Shown here: positions 17,718 through 25,876 of the stretch, piece by piece | Layout: each line of letters starts with the position of its first letter | How positions within the stretch are numbered: position 1 is the first letter of the stretch | Assembly (NCBI RefSeq): GCF_028826155.1 | Contig: NZ_JAQGPN010000003.1 | Span: 124,001 to 188,000, forward strand | Length of the DNA: 64,000 bases | Origin: Mesorhizobium shangrilense | GTDB taxonomy: Bacteria; Pseudomonadota; Alphaproteobacteria; Rhizobiales; Rhizobiaceae | Direction of reading: 5' to 3' | Position numbers and translations under genes: made by a program | Notes under the pieces: model-generated | The model's input: only the letters and a program-made list of their open reading frames with translations | Told to the model about the DNA's origin: nothing | Database searches by the model: none

Positions 17718-19052
17718 ATGAGACTTGGAACTACCCTACTGGCCGCAGCCGTGATGGCCGCGGGCCTGTCGACGTCGCTGACGCCACCGGCATTCGCGCA
17801 GGAGCAGACGCAGTTCTTTCCGCTGCTGGTGTTCCGCACCGGGCCCTATGCGCCGAGCGGCGTGCCATGGGCGAACGGCTTCGTCGACTACTACAAGCTG
17901 GTCAACGCCAGGGGCGGCATCAATGGCGTCAAGGTGGTCTGGGAGGAGTGTGAAACCAGCTACGCGACCGACCGCGGCGTGGAGTGCTACGAGCGCCTGA
18001 AGGGCAAGAACGGCGGCGCCACGCTCTTCCAGACCATGTCCACCGGCATCACCTTCGCGCTGACCGAAAAGGCCCCCGGCGACGGGATCCCGATCCTGAC
18101 GCCCGGCTACGGCCGCAGCGACAGCGCCGACGGCAGCGTCTTCAAGTGGAACTTCCCGCTGACCGGCACGCATGCCGCCTCGGCCGATACGCAGCTGCAA
18201 TATGTCGCCAGCCTGGTCGGCGGCCTCGACAAGCTGCAGGGCAAGAAGATCACGCTGCTCTACCACGACAGCCCCTATGGCAAGGAGGCCATTCCGATCC
18301 TGCAGAAGCGTGCGGAGATGCACGGCTTCGAGCTGACCATGATCCCGGTCACCCATCCGGGCGTGGAGCAGAAATCCGCATGGCTGCAGATCCGCCAGGG
18401 CCGCCCGGACTACGTGCTGCTGTGGGGCTGGGGCGTCATGAACAGCACCGCCCTGAAGGAGGCGCAGGCGACCGGCTACCCGCGCGACAAGATCGTCGGC
18501 GTCTGGCCGTCGGGCTCGGAGGCGGACGCCAAGGGCGTCAACGGCGCCGAAGGCTACAGCGCGGTCCTGCTGCAGCCCGGCTCGAGCAGCGACTCGCAGG
18601 TCGTCAAGGACATCCTTGAACTCGTCCATGCCAAGGGCGAGGGCAGCGGCCCGCAGGAAGAAGTGGGCGAGGCCGTCTACATGCGCGGCGTCGTCAACGC
18701 CATGCTGTCCGTCGAAGGGGTGCGCGCGGCTCAGGAAAAGTTCGGCGTCGGCAAGACGGCGACGCCCGAACAGGCCCGCTGGGGGTATGAGAACCTCGAC
18801 CTGACCCAGGAGAAGCTCGACGCGCTTGGCTTCCACGACGTGATGCGCGAGGTCAAAACCTCCTGCACCGACCATATGGGGTCTTCCTGGGCGCGCGCGT
18901 ATGTCTGGGACGGAGCCAAGTGGAAGCTTGGTTCGGACACGTGGTTCCAGGCGGACATGAGCATCCTCGATCCGCTCGTCAAGGCGTCGGGCGACGCTTA
19001 CGCCGCCGAGAAGAAGCTGGAGCGGCGGGGAGCAGACGACTGCCAGTCGTGA
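17718..19052 (+). CDS. Liv-type ABC importer periplasmic substrate-binding protein
   Basis: 444 aa receptor of the importer (family 5, LivJ-like fold). Start at MRLGTTLLAAAV is set by GGGAGG 8 bases upstream; a signal peptide ends near PPAFAQEQT. The body has the two-lobe layout (YYKLVNARGGINGVKVVWEECE, then KKITLLYHDSPYGKEAIPIL). It belongs with the binding proteins that accompany acyl-CoA-ligase-linked Liv systems, which are longer than amino-acid binders. A GC-rich hairpin follows between it and livF, a common way to raise the yield of the binding protein relative to the ATPase. Confidence 0.92.
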   Translation: MRLGTTLLAAAVMAAGLSTSLTPPAFAQEQTQFFPLLVFRTGPYAPSGVPWANGFVDYYKLVNARGGINGVKVVWEECETSYATDRGVECYERLKGKNGGATLFQTMSTGITFALTEKAPGDGIPILTPGYGRSDSADGSVFKWNFPLTGTHAASADTQLQYVASLVGGLDKLQGKKITLLYHDSPYGKEAIPILQKRAEMHGFELTMIPVTHPGVEQKSAWLQIRQGRPDYVLLWGWGVMNSTALKEAQATGYPRDKIVGVWPSGSEADAKGVNGAEGYSAVLLQPGSSSDSQVVKDILELVHAKGEGSGPQEEVGEAVYMRGVVNAMLSVEGVRAAQEKFGVGKTATPEQARWGYENLDLTQEKLDALGFHDVMREVKTSCTDHMGSSWARAYVWDGAKWKLGSDTWFQADMSILDPLVKASGDAYAAEKKLERRGADDCQS

Positions 19053-19104
19053 CCCGGACTAGGCCGACATCTGCCTGAGGCGCCAGCCTTGGGACGATCC
19101 GGTC

Positions 19105-19130
19105 GCCGGGGCGGTGCAAGCCGCCCCGGC
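19105..19130. repeat. Strong hairpin between binding-protein gene and livF
   Basis: GCCGGGGCGG (19105-19114) pairs perfectly with CCGCCCCGGC (19121-19130) around a 6-base loop. No T-run follows on either strand, so it is better read as an mRNA-stabilising or partial-attenuation element in the 137-base gap than as an intrinsic terminator. Confidence 0.6.
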
Positions 19131-19189
19131 CGGGACAGCTTCGTTGCCTTCGGGCATCGCCGACAGCCGCAAGCGAATTGAGAAAAGAC

Positions 19190-19999
19190 ATGAGCAATCC
19201 AGACATCGTTCTCGACGTCAACGGGATCGAGGTGATCTACAATCACGTGATCCTCGTGCTCAAGGGAGTCTCGCTGACCGTGCCGGCCGGCAAGGTGGTG
19301 GCGCTGCTGGGCGGCAATGGCGCGGGCAAGACCACGACCCTGCGCGCCGTTTCAAGTCTCCTCAAGGCCGAACGCGGCGCGGTTACCAAGGGCAGCATCG
19401 AACTGCGCGGCGAGCGCATCGAGAACATGACGCCGTCCGATCTGGTCCAGCGCGGTGTGGTGCAGGTCATGGAAGGCCGGCATTGCTTCGGTCACCTGAC
19501 CATCGAAGAGAACCTTCTCGCCGGCGCCTATACAAGGACGGACAAGGGAGAAATCTCGGCCAACCTGGACAAGGTCTACGCCTATTTTCCCCGCTTGAAG
19601 ACGCGCCGCACGTCGCAGTCCGCCTATACGTCGGGCGGCGAACAGCAGATGTGCGCGATCGGCCGCGCCTTGATGACCAACCCGAGCGTGGTGCTGCTGG
19701 ACGAACCCTCCATGGGGCTGGCGCCGCAGATCGTGGAAGAAGTCTTCGAGATCGTCAGGGACCTCAACGCCAAGGAAAAGGTCACCTTCCTGCTGGCCGA
19801 GCAGAACACCAACATGGCGCTCAAATATGCCGACTACGGCTACATCATGGAGTCGGGACGCATCGTGATGGATGGCGAGGCCGCCGAACTGCGCAACAAC
19901 GAGGACGTCAAGGAGTTCTACCTCGGCATGTATGGCGAGCAGCGCAAGTCCTACAAGAACTTCAAGAGCTACAAGCGCCGCAAGCGCTGGTTGACGTAG
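19190..19999 (+). CDS. livF: Liv-type ABC importer ATP-binding protein LivF
   Basis: 269 aa second ATPase of the importer. I prefer the ATG at 19190 (MSNPDIVLDVNGIEVIYNHV) to an in-frame TTG four codons upstream. Walker A GGNGAGKTTTLRAVSSLL, the variant signature SGGEQQMCAIGRAL and Walker B VVLLDEPSMGLAPQIVEEV are all typical of LivF. The C-terminus ends in an unusual basic/aromatic tail (YKNFKSYKRRKRW). It completes a five-gene importer fed by the ligase-mutase module. Confidence 0.93.
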   Translation: MSNPDIVLDVNGIEVIYNHVILVLKGVSLTVPAGKVVALLGGNGAGKTTTLRAVSSLLKAERGAVTKGSIELRGERIENMTPSDLVQRGVVQVMEGRHCFGHLTIEENLLAGAYTRTDKGEISANLDKVYAYFPRLKTRRTSQSAYTSGGEQQMCAIGRALMTNPSVVLLDEPSMGLAPQIVEEVFEIVRDLNAKEKVTFLLAEQNTNMALKYADYGYIMESGRIVMDGEAAELRNNEDVKEFYLGMYGEQRKSYKNFKSYKRRKRWLT

Positions 20000-20172
20000 G
20001 GCGGTCTGGCCCGAATTCAGGCGCGCAATCCCTGACGGTTGGTCCTGGGCGCCGCAGCATGACGGTCGCCCCGGCTGGCGATCTCGGTTTGGGACCGATC
20101 GACCGCGCCGGCGCGGGGGATGAGGCGACGCGTTGGCGCGGCGTTGCAGGTCTCCCTGCCGGCAAGGCGGCG

Positions 20173-20205
20173 CCGGCGCCAAGCGCCGGGCGTCCGCTCG
20201 CCCGG
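20173..20205. repeat. Overlapping GC hairpins between convergent livF and NIPSNAP genes
   Basis: CCGGCGC (20173-20179) pairs with GCGCCGG (20183-20189), and CCGGGCG (20186-20192) pairs with CGCCCGG (20199-20205), so two mutually exclusive stems can form. They lie between the ends of two converging genes (19999 and 20214), where a bidirectional stop is expected, but neither is followed by a T-run. The rest of this 214-base gap shows nothing else I can support. Confidence 0.4.
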
Positions 20206-20213
20206 GCGACGGC

Positions 20214-20522
20214 TCAGTTCGGCGAGAACGCGGCCGGGTTCATGAAAACGCTTTCCTGGTGGACCAGGTAGGGGAGCATTTTTGGAATGAAGATCTTCCA
20301 CTCGTCATCCTGCCCAAGCTTGGCGCGCTGCTGGGTGCGATGGCCGAAATCCTCGTAGGCCCAGATGAAGACAACCGAGTTCAGAACGCCGCTTTCCTTC
20401 ACCCAGCAGCCGATCAGCTTCGCGTACTTGCTGATGATGCCCAGCCCCTCAGCTTCGTAGAACGCAAGAAATTCCGCCGCCCTTCCCGGCGCGACCTGAT
20501 AGGTCCTCATCTCGTAGATCAT
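20214..20522 (-). CDS. NIPSNAP-family small protein
   Basis: 102 aa, single ferredoxin-like (dimeric alpha-beta barrel) domain. The start MIYEMRTYQVAPGRAAEFL is the hallmark of the NIPSNAP family, and GGAG lies 8 bases upstream of that ATG. The end AFSPN is also typical. Biochemical function of the bacterial family is largely unknown; members sit near catabolic and acyl-CoA genes. It is divergent from the TetR gene at 20646, which probably controls it. Confidence 0.85.
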   Translation of the reverse strand: MIYEMRTYQVAPGRAAEFLAFYEAEGLGIISKYAKLIGCWVKESGVLNSVVFIWAYEDFGHRTQQRAKLGQDDEWKIFIPKMLPYLVHQESVFMNPAAFSPN

Positions 20523-20600
20523 GTGCTGCTCCAATCGCTCTCGCCATTCGGGGGCCAATGGGGGATAACCCTCTCCGATTCCTAGCTAGAACATTCGCAG

Positions 20601-20628
20601 CGATATATCGTCAAGGGACGATTTAAAT
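20601..20628. promoter_or_regulatory. Two palindromes in the NIPSNAP/TetR divergent promoter
   Basis: CGATATATCG (20601-20610) and ATTTAAAT (20621-20628) are perfect palindromes in the 123-base region between divergently read genes. A TTGACG hexamer on the minus strand (20614-20609) overlaps the first, so a bound repressor would cover a possible -35 box of the NIPSNAP gene. The second lies 17 bases before the TetR start. Autoregulation by the adjacent TetR protein is inferred from position. Confidence 0.45.
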
Positions 20629-20645
20629 GGGCCTCAGGTGAGAGT

Positions 20646-21335
20646 ATGTCGGACAAGCGCAAGGATCCCACTCCGAGGACCTCGACAGCGAAGAAGGCGA
20701 AGCCTCCGGTGCCGCGGTTGCGGCCGGCCGAGCGCCGCGCGCAGATCCTGACGAATGCGACCACCTATTTTGCCGAGCACGGGCTGACGGCGCAGACACG
20801 GGCGATTGCCGAGGCCTGCGGCGTCACGCAGCGCCTCCTCTACAGATATTTTCCGTCCAAGGCGGCTCTCATGTCCGCTGTATATGATGAGCAGATACTC
20901 GCGCCGTTCAAGGCCGCGTGGATCCTCCAGCTGAGGGACCGATCGATAAGCATCGAAGAGCGTATTGAAAAGTTCTACGACGACTATTTCTATTCTGTCC
21001 TTACGCGAAAGTGGCTCAGACTGTTCATGCATGCGTCGTTGAGCGATCTCGGGATGGCGCCGAACTATATCAACTCGATTATAAAGCAGCTTCTTGTGGT
21101 GATCGCCGAAGAGGTTGCTGCGGCTCAGGAGGTCGCGCTCCCCCAGAGCCAGGCCCGGGTCCTTGAGATCGCCTGGGTCCTGCACGGCGCCGTGTCCCAC
21201 TTCGCGATCCGCCGCCACCTCTACAATGCAGACGAACCCGTGGCCGACACGGAAGTGCTGAAATTGCACGTGAGCGGATTTCTCGGCGGCTTCGCCGCAG
21301 CATGCGCGACAGCGCGCGCAGTGGAGGCAAGGTAA
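20646..21335 (+). CDS. TetR-family regulator divergent from NIPSNAP gene
   Basis: 229 aa. A basic, Pro/Lys-rich head of about 28 residues precedes the DNA-binding domain (ERRAQILTNATTYFAEHGLTAQTRAIAEACGVTQRLLYRYFPSKAALM, about residues 30-75). The helical C-terminal half is predicted to bind an effector (HASLSDLGMAPNYINSIIKQLL). Its likely target is the shared promoter region with the small NIPSNAP gene, possibly also the importer operon that begins downstream. The inducer is unknown. Confidence 0.87.
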   Translation: MSDKRKDPTPRTSTAKKAKPPVPRLRPAERRAQILTNATTYFAEHGLTAQTRAIAEACGVTQRLLYRYFPSKAALMSAVYDEQILAPFKAAWILQLRDRSISIEERIEKFYDDYFYSVLTRKWLRLFMHASLSDLGMAPNYINSIIKQLLVVIAEEVAAAQEVALPQSQARVLEIAWVLHGAVSHFAIRRHLYNADEPVADTEVLKLHVSGFLGGFAAACATARAVEAR

Positions 21336-21470
21336 GCGGCCGGGCGATACGCACTTTCCTTAAATCGTCAGTTTACGACTTAGGAGAAAGCCGCTACAAA
21401 TCGATCAGGCCTGGAAAGGCCGACCGACATGCGAGGTGTGTCGGAGGAGCACGCCGTGGAGGGGTCAATC

Positions 21471-22799
21471 GTGTCCAAGTTGCCATTCGTCAGTCGTCGC
21501 CAATTCCTGAAGTCGTCCTCCGCCGCCATGCTTGCGGGCGGCGCCGGCCTTTCGCTCCCCATGAGCGCAAGGGCGGCCGAGACGATTCACTTTTCCACCT
21601 GGTCCGCGGCCGTGGATCTCGTGCAAAGCCACATTTCCGCATTCGAGGCCGCCAACCCGGATGTGAAGATTTCCTATTCGAACGCGCCCTGGGCGCAGTA
21701 TCGCGAAAGCTCCATCACCAAGTTCGTGGGCGGCGCGCCGATGGACATGCTGTGGGTGTCCGACACCTGGCTGCCGGAGTGGGCTGAGGCGGGCTGGCTG
21801 GCGCCGATCGACCAGTACGACGCGCTCACCAAGTACAATGCAGACACCGACGACTTCAGCCTCCAGTCGATGATGTACGGCGGCAAGCAGTATGGCCTGA
21901 CCTACTACAACGACTACATCGCCTTCCTCTATAATGCGGAGATCCTGGAGAAGGCCGGCATCCAGGCGCCGCCCGCCACCTGGGAAGAGGTGATCGAGCA
22001 GTCGAAGATCATCAAGGAGAAGGGGCTTTCGGACGCGCCGCTGATGATCGGCATGGCGCAGGAAAGCTGGCTGGTCGAGTTCCTGTCGACGCTGGTGTTC
22101 TCGCATGGCGGCCGTCTGGTCGACGACGAGGGCAACGCCGTCATGGCCGACCCGCAAGGCGGCGCCGTGGCGGCCGCAACCTGGCTGAAGAGCGCGGTCG
22201 ATGCCGGCGTCCTGCCTGCATCCTGCGTCGAGACCGGCGAGCTTGCCTGTCTCAAGTCGTTCGGCGCCGGCCAGAACGCCTTTACCATGGTGGCGAAGTA
22301 CCGCCTGCGCATGCTCAACGACCCGGCGCAGTCGCCGGCTGCGGGCAAGATCAAGCAGGCGCTCATGCCGAAGGGCGGCGCCAACGGCACCAACGAGACC
22401 GTCGGCTACATCCGCTTCTATGGCATGACGCCGGGTGCGCAGGAGACCGAGGAGCGCGCTGCCGCCGTCGTCAAGCTGATGGAATGGTTCGGCGGCAAGG
22501 CCAACGGCGAATACGTGCTGCAGAAGCTGCTGTTCAAGGATCTCGGCCTCGGCTTTGCGACCAAGTCGCTGTTCGACGACCCGGAAATCAGAGACGGCTA
22601 CTCCGCCTTCGCAGACGTCGATCTGGTCAGCAAGCAGCAGAGCCTTGCACGCAAGAAGGACGTGATCGCGCCGTGGTTCGGCGAGTGGAATGACGTGAAC
22701 GGAACTGCATGGCAGCGCGTCATCCTCGGGCAGGCAACGCCGGAAGAAGCCCTCAAGGCGTCGGGCGAGACCTGGGACAAGCTCAAGAAGAGCGCCTAA
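21471..22799 (+). CDS. Sugar-type ABC importer solute-binding protein, Tat signal
   Basis: 442 aa periplasmic receptor. I choose the GTG at 21471 (reading MSKLPFVSRRQFLKS) because GGAGGGG ends 6 bases before it; the open frame extends 14 codons further up. The signal has a twin-arginine motif SRRQFLKSS, a hydrophobic stretch and an ARAAE cleavage region. The mature part has the family-1 sugar binder pattern (IHFSTWSAAVDLVQSHISAFEAANPDVKISY). It heads a long run of genes: two permeases, ATPase, three molybdenum-hydroxylase subunits, a dehydrogenase and an amidohydrolase. Confidence 0.9.
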   Translation: MSKLPFVSRRQFLKSSSAAMLAGGAGLSLPMSARAAETIHFSTWSAAVDLVQSHISAFEAANPDVKISYSNAPWAQYRESSITKFVGGAPMDMLWVSDTWLPEWAEAGWLAPIDQYDALTKYNADTDDFSLQSMMYGGKQYGLTYYNDYIAFLYNAEILEKAGIQAPPATWEEVIEQSKIIKEKGLSDAPLMIGMAQESWLVEFLSTLVFSHGGRLVDDEGNAVMADPQGGAVAAATWLKSAVDAGVLPASCVETGELACLKSFGAGQNAFTMVAKYRLRMLNDPAQSPAAGKIKQALMPKGGANGTNETVGYIRFYGMTPGAQETEERAAAVVKLMEWFGGKANGEYVLQKLLFKDLGLGFATKSLFDDPEIRDGYSAFADVDLVSKQQSLARKKDVIAPWFGEWNDVNGTAWQRVILGQATPEEALKASGETWDKLKKSA

Positions 22800-22827
22800 G
22801 GCATCCAGCCGGACCGCGGTTCGGCCA

Positions 22828-22856
22828 GCCCGCCTCGCGACCATGCGCGGGCGGGC
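22828..22856. repeat. Hairpin between binding-protein and permease genes
   Basis: GCCCGCC (22828-22834) pairs with GGCGGGC (22850-22856), extended inward by CGCG/CGCG (22836-22839 with 22846-22849) past a one-base bulge. It lies 28 bases after the binding-protein stop, where importer operons often carry a stabilising stem. The first available ATG of the next gene (22843) sits in its loop, which casts doubt on that start. Confidence 0.5.
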
Positions 22857-23826
22857 GACGCCCCCGCGTGCCGAAGGCAATTCCATCCTTTCAACTGCGA
22901 AAGACATTCTCTTGCACGCAGCCACCCTTCCACAATCCGGCAGGCGAAAGCCCTGGCTGTCGCATGACGACAGCAGCGCTTTCATCCTGTTGCTGCCCGT
23001 TGCCGCGGTTCTGTTTGCGGTGGCGGTCTTCCCGATCATCTATTCGTTCTACATCAGCCTGTTCGACCTGAAGCTGACGCGTCCGCATCGCGTGCCGTTC
23101 GTCGGGCTGGACAACTACTTCACCGTCCTGACCGACCAGCATTTCTGGGATGCGGTCAGCCGCACCGTGATGTTCTCGGTCACGTCGGTTCTGGCGATTT
23201 CCGTCATCGCCCTCTTGGTCGCCCTGCTCCTCAACGAGGACTTTCCGGGCCGCAAGCTGCTGAGCGCAGTGCTTCTCATCCCGTGGGCGATTCCCTATGT
23301 CGCCAATGCGCTGATGTGGAAGTGGATCTACGATTCCAACTACGGCGCGCTGAACGGCATCCTCTATCAGCTGGATTTCATCGATCGCTACATGGTCTGG
23401 CTGGGCGATTCCGACAAGACGTTGATGCTGATCGCCAATGCGTTCGTCTGGAAGGAAGTGCCGCTCGCCGCGATCCTCCTTCTGGTGACGATGAAGAGCA
23501 TCCCCGCCGATCTCTATTCGGCCGCGAAGGTCGACGGCGCCAACGGGCTGCGCCGCTTCTTCCATGTGACGCTGCCGGCGCTGAAGCCGGGCTTCATGCT
23601 GGTCATCCTCTACGAGAGCATGATGGCGATCCGGCATTTCGACCTGTTCTTCATCCTGACCGAGGGTGGTCCGGCAGACGCCAGCCATGTCGTGGCGTGG
23701 CGGATCTACGTCGAGACGTTCCGCAACCTCTCCTTCGGGACGGGTGCAGCCATGTCCTACATCCTCGCCATTGCGACGCTGGCCTTGTCCTATGTCGTGA
23801 TCCGTTCGCTCGGAAAGAGGGTCTGA
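22843..23826 (+). CDS. Sugar-type ABC importer permease (MalF-like)
   Basis: Inner-membrane permease, up to 327 aa, with about six membrane segments. The EAA loop is at about residues 225-250 (SAAKVDGANGLRRFFHVTLPALKP). The 5' end is uncertain: the ATG at 22843 lies in the loop of a hairpin and has no ribosome site, while an in-frame TTG at 22912 would give a head more like relatives (HAATLPQSGRRKPWLS). Two bases separate its stop from the next permease. Confidence 0.88.
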   Translation: MRGRATPPRAEGNSILSTAKDILLHAATLPQSGRRKPWLSHDDSSAFILLLPVAAVLFAVAVFPIIYSFYISLFDLKLTRPHRVPFVGLDNYFTVLTDQHFWDAVSRTVMFSVTSVLAISVIALLVALLLNEDFPGRKLLSAVLLIPWAIPYVANALMWKWIYDSNYGALNGILYQLDFIDRYMVWLGDSDKTLMLIANAFVWKEVPLAAILLLVTMKSIPADLYSAAKVDGANGLRRFFHVTLPALKPGFMLVILYESMMAIRHFDLFFILTEGGPADASHVVAWRIYVETFRNLSFGTGAAMSYILAIATLALSYVVIRSLGKRV

Positions 23827-23828
23827 CC

Positions 23829-24773
23829 ATGGCGACCAGTTCCTCGACGGCGCGCCGTAAACGCGCCCTCATGCAGAACCTGAGGGTGCTCGGTCTGGCG
23901 ATCGCCTCGTTGGTTTTCCTGCTCTACGTGCTGGCTCCGGTGGCATGGCTGGTGTCCTCCTCGCTGCAGCAGGAGGCCGCGCTCACCTCGGTGCCCCCGC
24001 AGTGGATCCCAAAAGATCCACACCTCGACAATTTCCGGGTCATCTTCTCGGCGGACGACCAGGAGCGGGTAACGTATGAAACTCGCCGCGCGGCCGATCC
24101 GGCGAGCGGCGGCTTCATTCCATCGACGGCCAAGAACCTGCTTCCCGCGATGGGCAACAGCTTCATCGTGTCGGTCGCCGTGGTGATCCTCAACCTGCTG
24201 GTGGCGGTTCCGGCCGCGTATGCGCTGGCCAAGATCCGTTTCCGCGGCCGCAATGCGTCCGTCTACGGCATCCTGATCACGCGCGTTATCCCCGATATCG
24301 CGCTGGTGGTGCCGTTCTTCCTGTTCATCCGCAATCTCGGCCTGCTCGACACGCTGTCGTCGCTGGTGATCACCTATCTGGCGGTCACGGTGCCGTTCTC
24401 GGTGTTCATCCTCGTCAGCTATTTCGAACAATTGCCGGACGAACTGGACAAGGCCGCCCGCGTCGACGGCTGCTCGCGCCTTCAGACGATGACCAGGGTG
24501 TTCCTGCCGCTAGCGGCGCCCTCGCTGGTCGCGCTGTCGCTGTTCGCGTTCCTCACGAGCTGGAACGAGTTCCTGCTGGCGCTGATGTTCACGCAGACCG
24601 CCGCGTCGCAGACGCTGCCAATCATCGTGGCGTCGTTCACGTCCGACTTCACCATCTCCTTCTCCTTCATCAATGCCGCAGGCGTGCTCGCCATCATCCC
24701 CCCTGTGATCCTGGCGATCATCTTCCAGCGCTACATTGTCTCCGGTCTGACGGCCGGAGCGGTCAAAGGATAG
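23829..24773 (+). CDS. Sugar-type ABC importer permease (MalG-like)
   Basis: 314 aa second permease. Starts at MATSSSTARRKRALMQ two bases after the previous stop. The EAA loop is at about residues 207-231 (KAARVDGCSRLQTMTRVFLPLAAPSL), and SWNEFLLALMFT is the conserved MalG-type segment. An insertion between TM1 and TM2 (VIFSADDQERVTYETRRAADPASGG) lengthens the first periplasmic loop, a pattern seen in importers of larger or modified solutes. Pairs with the permease upstream. Confidence 0.92.
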   Translation: MATSSSTARRKRALMQNLRVLGLAIASLVFLLYVLAPVAWLVSSSLQQEAALTSVPPQWIPKDPHLDNFRVIFSADDQERVTYETRRAADPASGGFIPSTAKNLLPAMGNSFIVSVAVVILNLLVAVPAAYALAKIRFRGRNASVYGILITRVIPDIALVVPFFLFIRNLGLLDTLSSLVITYLAVTVPFSVFILVSYFEQLPDELDKAARVDGCSRLQTMTRVFLPLAAPSLVALSLFAFLTSWNEFLLALMFTQTAASQTLPIIVASFTSDFTISFSFINAAGVLAIIPPVILAIIFQRYIVSGLTAGAVKG

Positions 24774-24781
24774 TTCCTCCA

Positions 24782-25876
24782 ATGGCACGCATTCAATTCA
24801 AGGGCATAACCAAGAACTATGCCGGCGGCGTCATTGCCGTGGATACACTGGACCTCGAGATCCGCGACCGCGAGTTCCTGGTCCTGCTCGGACCGTCGGG
24901 CTGCGGGAAGTCGACCACTCTCAACATGATCGCCGGTCTCGAGGATCCGACGTCGGGTGAGCTCTGGTTCGACGACCTCGACGTCACCTTCCTGCCGCCG
25001 CACAAGCGCGACGTTGCGATGGTGTTCCAAAGCTATGCGCTCTATCCGCACAAGAACGTCTACGAGAACATCGCGTTCGGCCTGCGCATGCGCAAGGTGG
25101 CGAATGACGAGATCGAGCGCCGCGTGCGCGACGCCGCCCGCAAGCTCGAGATCGAGCATCTGCTCGAGCGTCGGCCCGGCCAGCTTTCCGGCGGCCAGCG
25201 CCAGCGCGTCGCGCTGGGGCGCGCCATGGTCCGCGAACCGTCCGTGTTCCTGATGGACGAACCGCTTTCCAATCTCGACGCCGCACTGCGCATCTCGATG
25301 CGCGCGGAGATCAAGCATCTCCATGCCGCGATGGGCACGACATTCGTCTATGTGACGCACGACCAGGCCGAGGCGCTCACCCTTGCAGACCGTATCGTGG
25401 TGATGCAGCACGGCGTCGTCCAGCAGATCGGAACGCCTGACGAGATCTACGAGAAGCCGGCTAACATGTTCGTCGCCTCCTTCCTCGGCTCGCCGCCGAT
25501 CAACTACCTGCGCGGCACGCTTCAGCAGCAGGGCGACGCGGTCAGCTTCGTCAACGGCGAGGTCCGCCTCGACCTCGACGCCGCGACGACGGCGCGCATC
25601 AAAGGGCGGCCCGACGAGGTTGTCATCGGCATCCGGCCGGAGGATGTCGAGCCGAACGGCGCCAGCGGACCTGTGCTGGACGGCCTTGTGGACAGCGTGC
25701 TGCCGGTCGGTTCGGATCGCTTCCTCGGCCTCAAGCTGAACGAGACCGATCTTTTCATCCGCGTCGGCAAGGAAGCGCGACAGCAGGAAGGAGACCGCAT
25801 CAGCTTCGCCCTCGTGCCGGAGCGCATCCATGTCTTCGACGGCGCAAGCGGAAAGAACATCGCAGCCGCATCATGA
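24782..25876 (+). CDS. Sugar-type ABC importer ATPase (MalK/UgpC family)
   Basis: 364 aa ATPase. Walker A GPSGCGKSTTLNMIAGLE (about residues 38-55), signature LSGGQRQRVALGRAMVR, Walker B VFLMDEPLSNLDA, and H-loop VYVTHDQAEALTLADR are intact, followed by the OB-fold regulatory domain (from about residue 235) typical of MalK-like proteins. The position that is usually Lys or Ser in LDAKLR is Ala (LDAALRISMRAEIK). Its stop overlaps the FAD-subunit gene (ATGA), coupling import to the molybdenum hydroxylase. Confidence 0.93.
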   Translation: MARIQFKGITKNYAGGVIAVDTLDLEIRDREFLVLLGPSGCGKSTTLNMIAGLEDPTSGELWFDDLDVTFLPPHKRDVAMVFQSYALYPHKNVYENIAFGLRMRKVANDEIERRVRDAARKLEIEHLLERRPGQLSGGQRQRVALGRAMVREPSVFLMDEPLSNLDAALRISMRAEIKHLHAAMGTTFVYVTHDQAEALTLADRIVVMQHGVVQQIGTPDEIYEKPANMFVASFLGSPPINYLRGTLQQQGDAVSFVNGEVRLDLDAATTARIKGRPDEVVIGIRPEDVEPNGASGPVLDGLVDSVLPVGSDRFLGLKLNETDLFIRVGKEARQQEGDRISFALVPERIHVFDGASGKNIAAAS

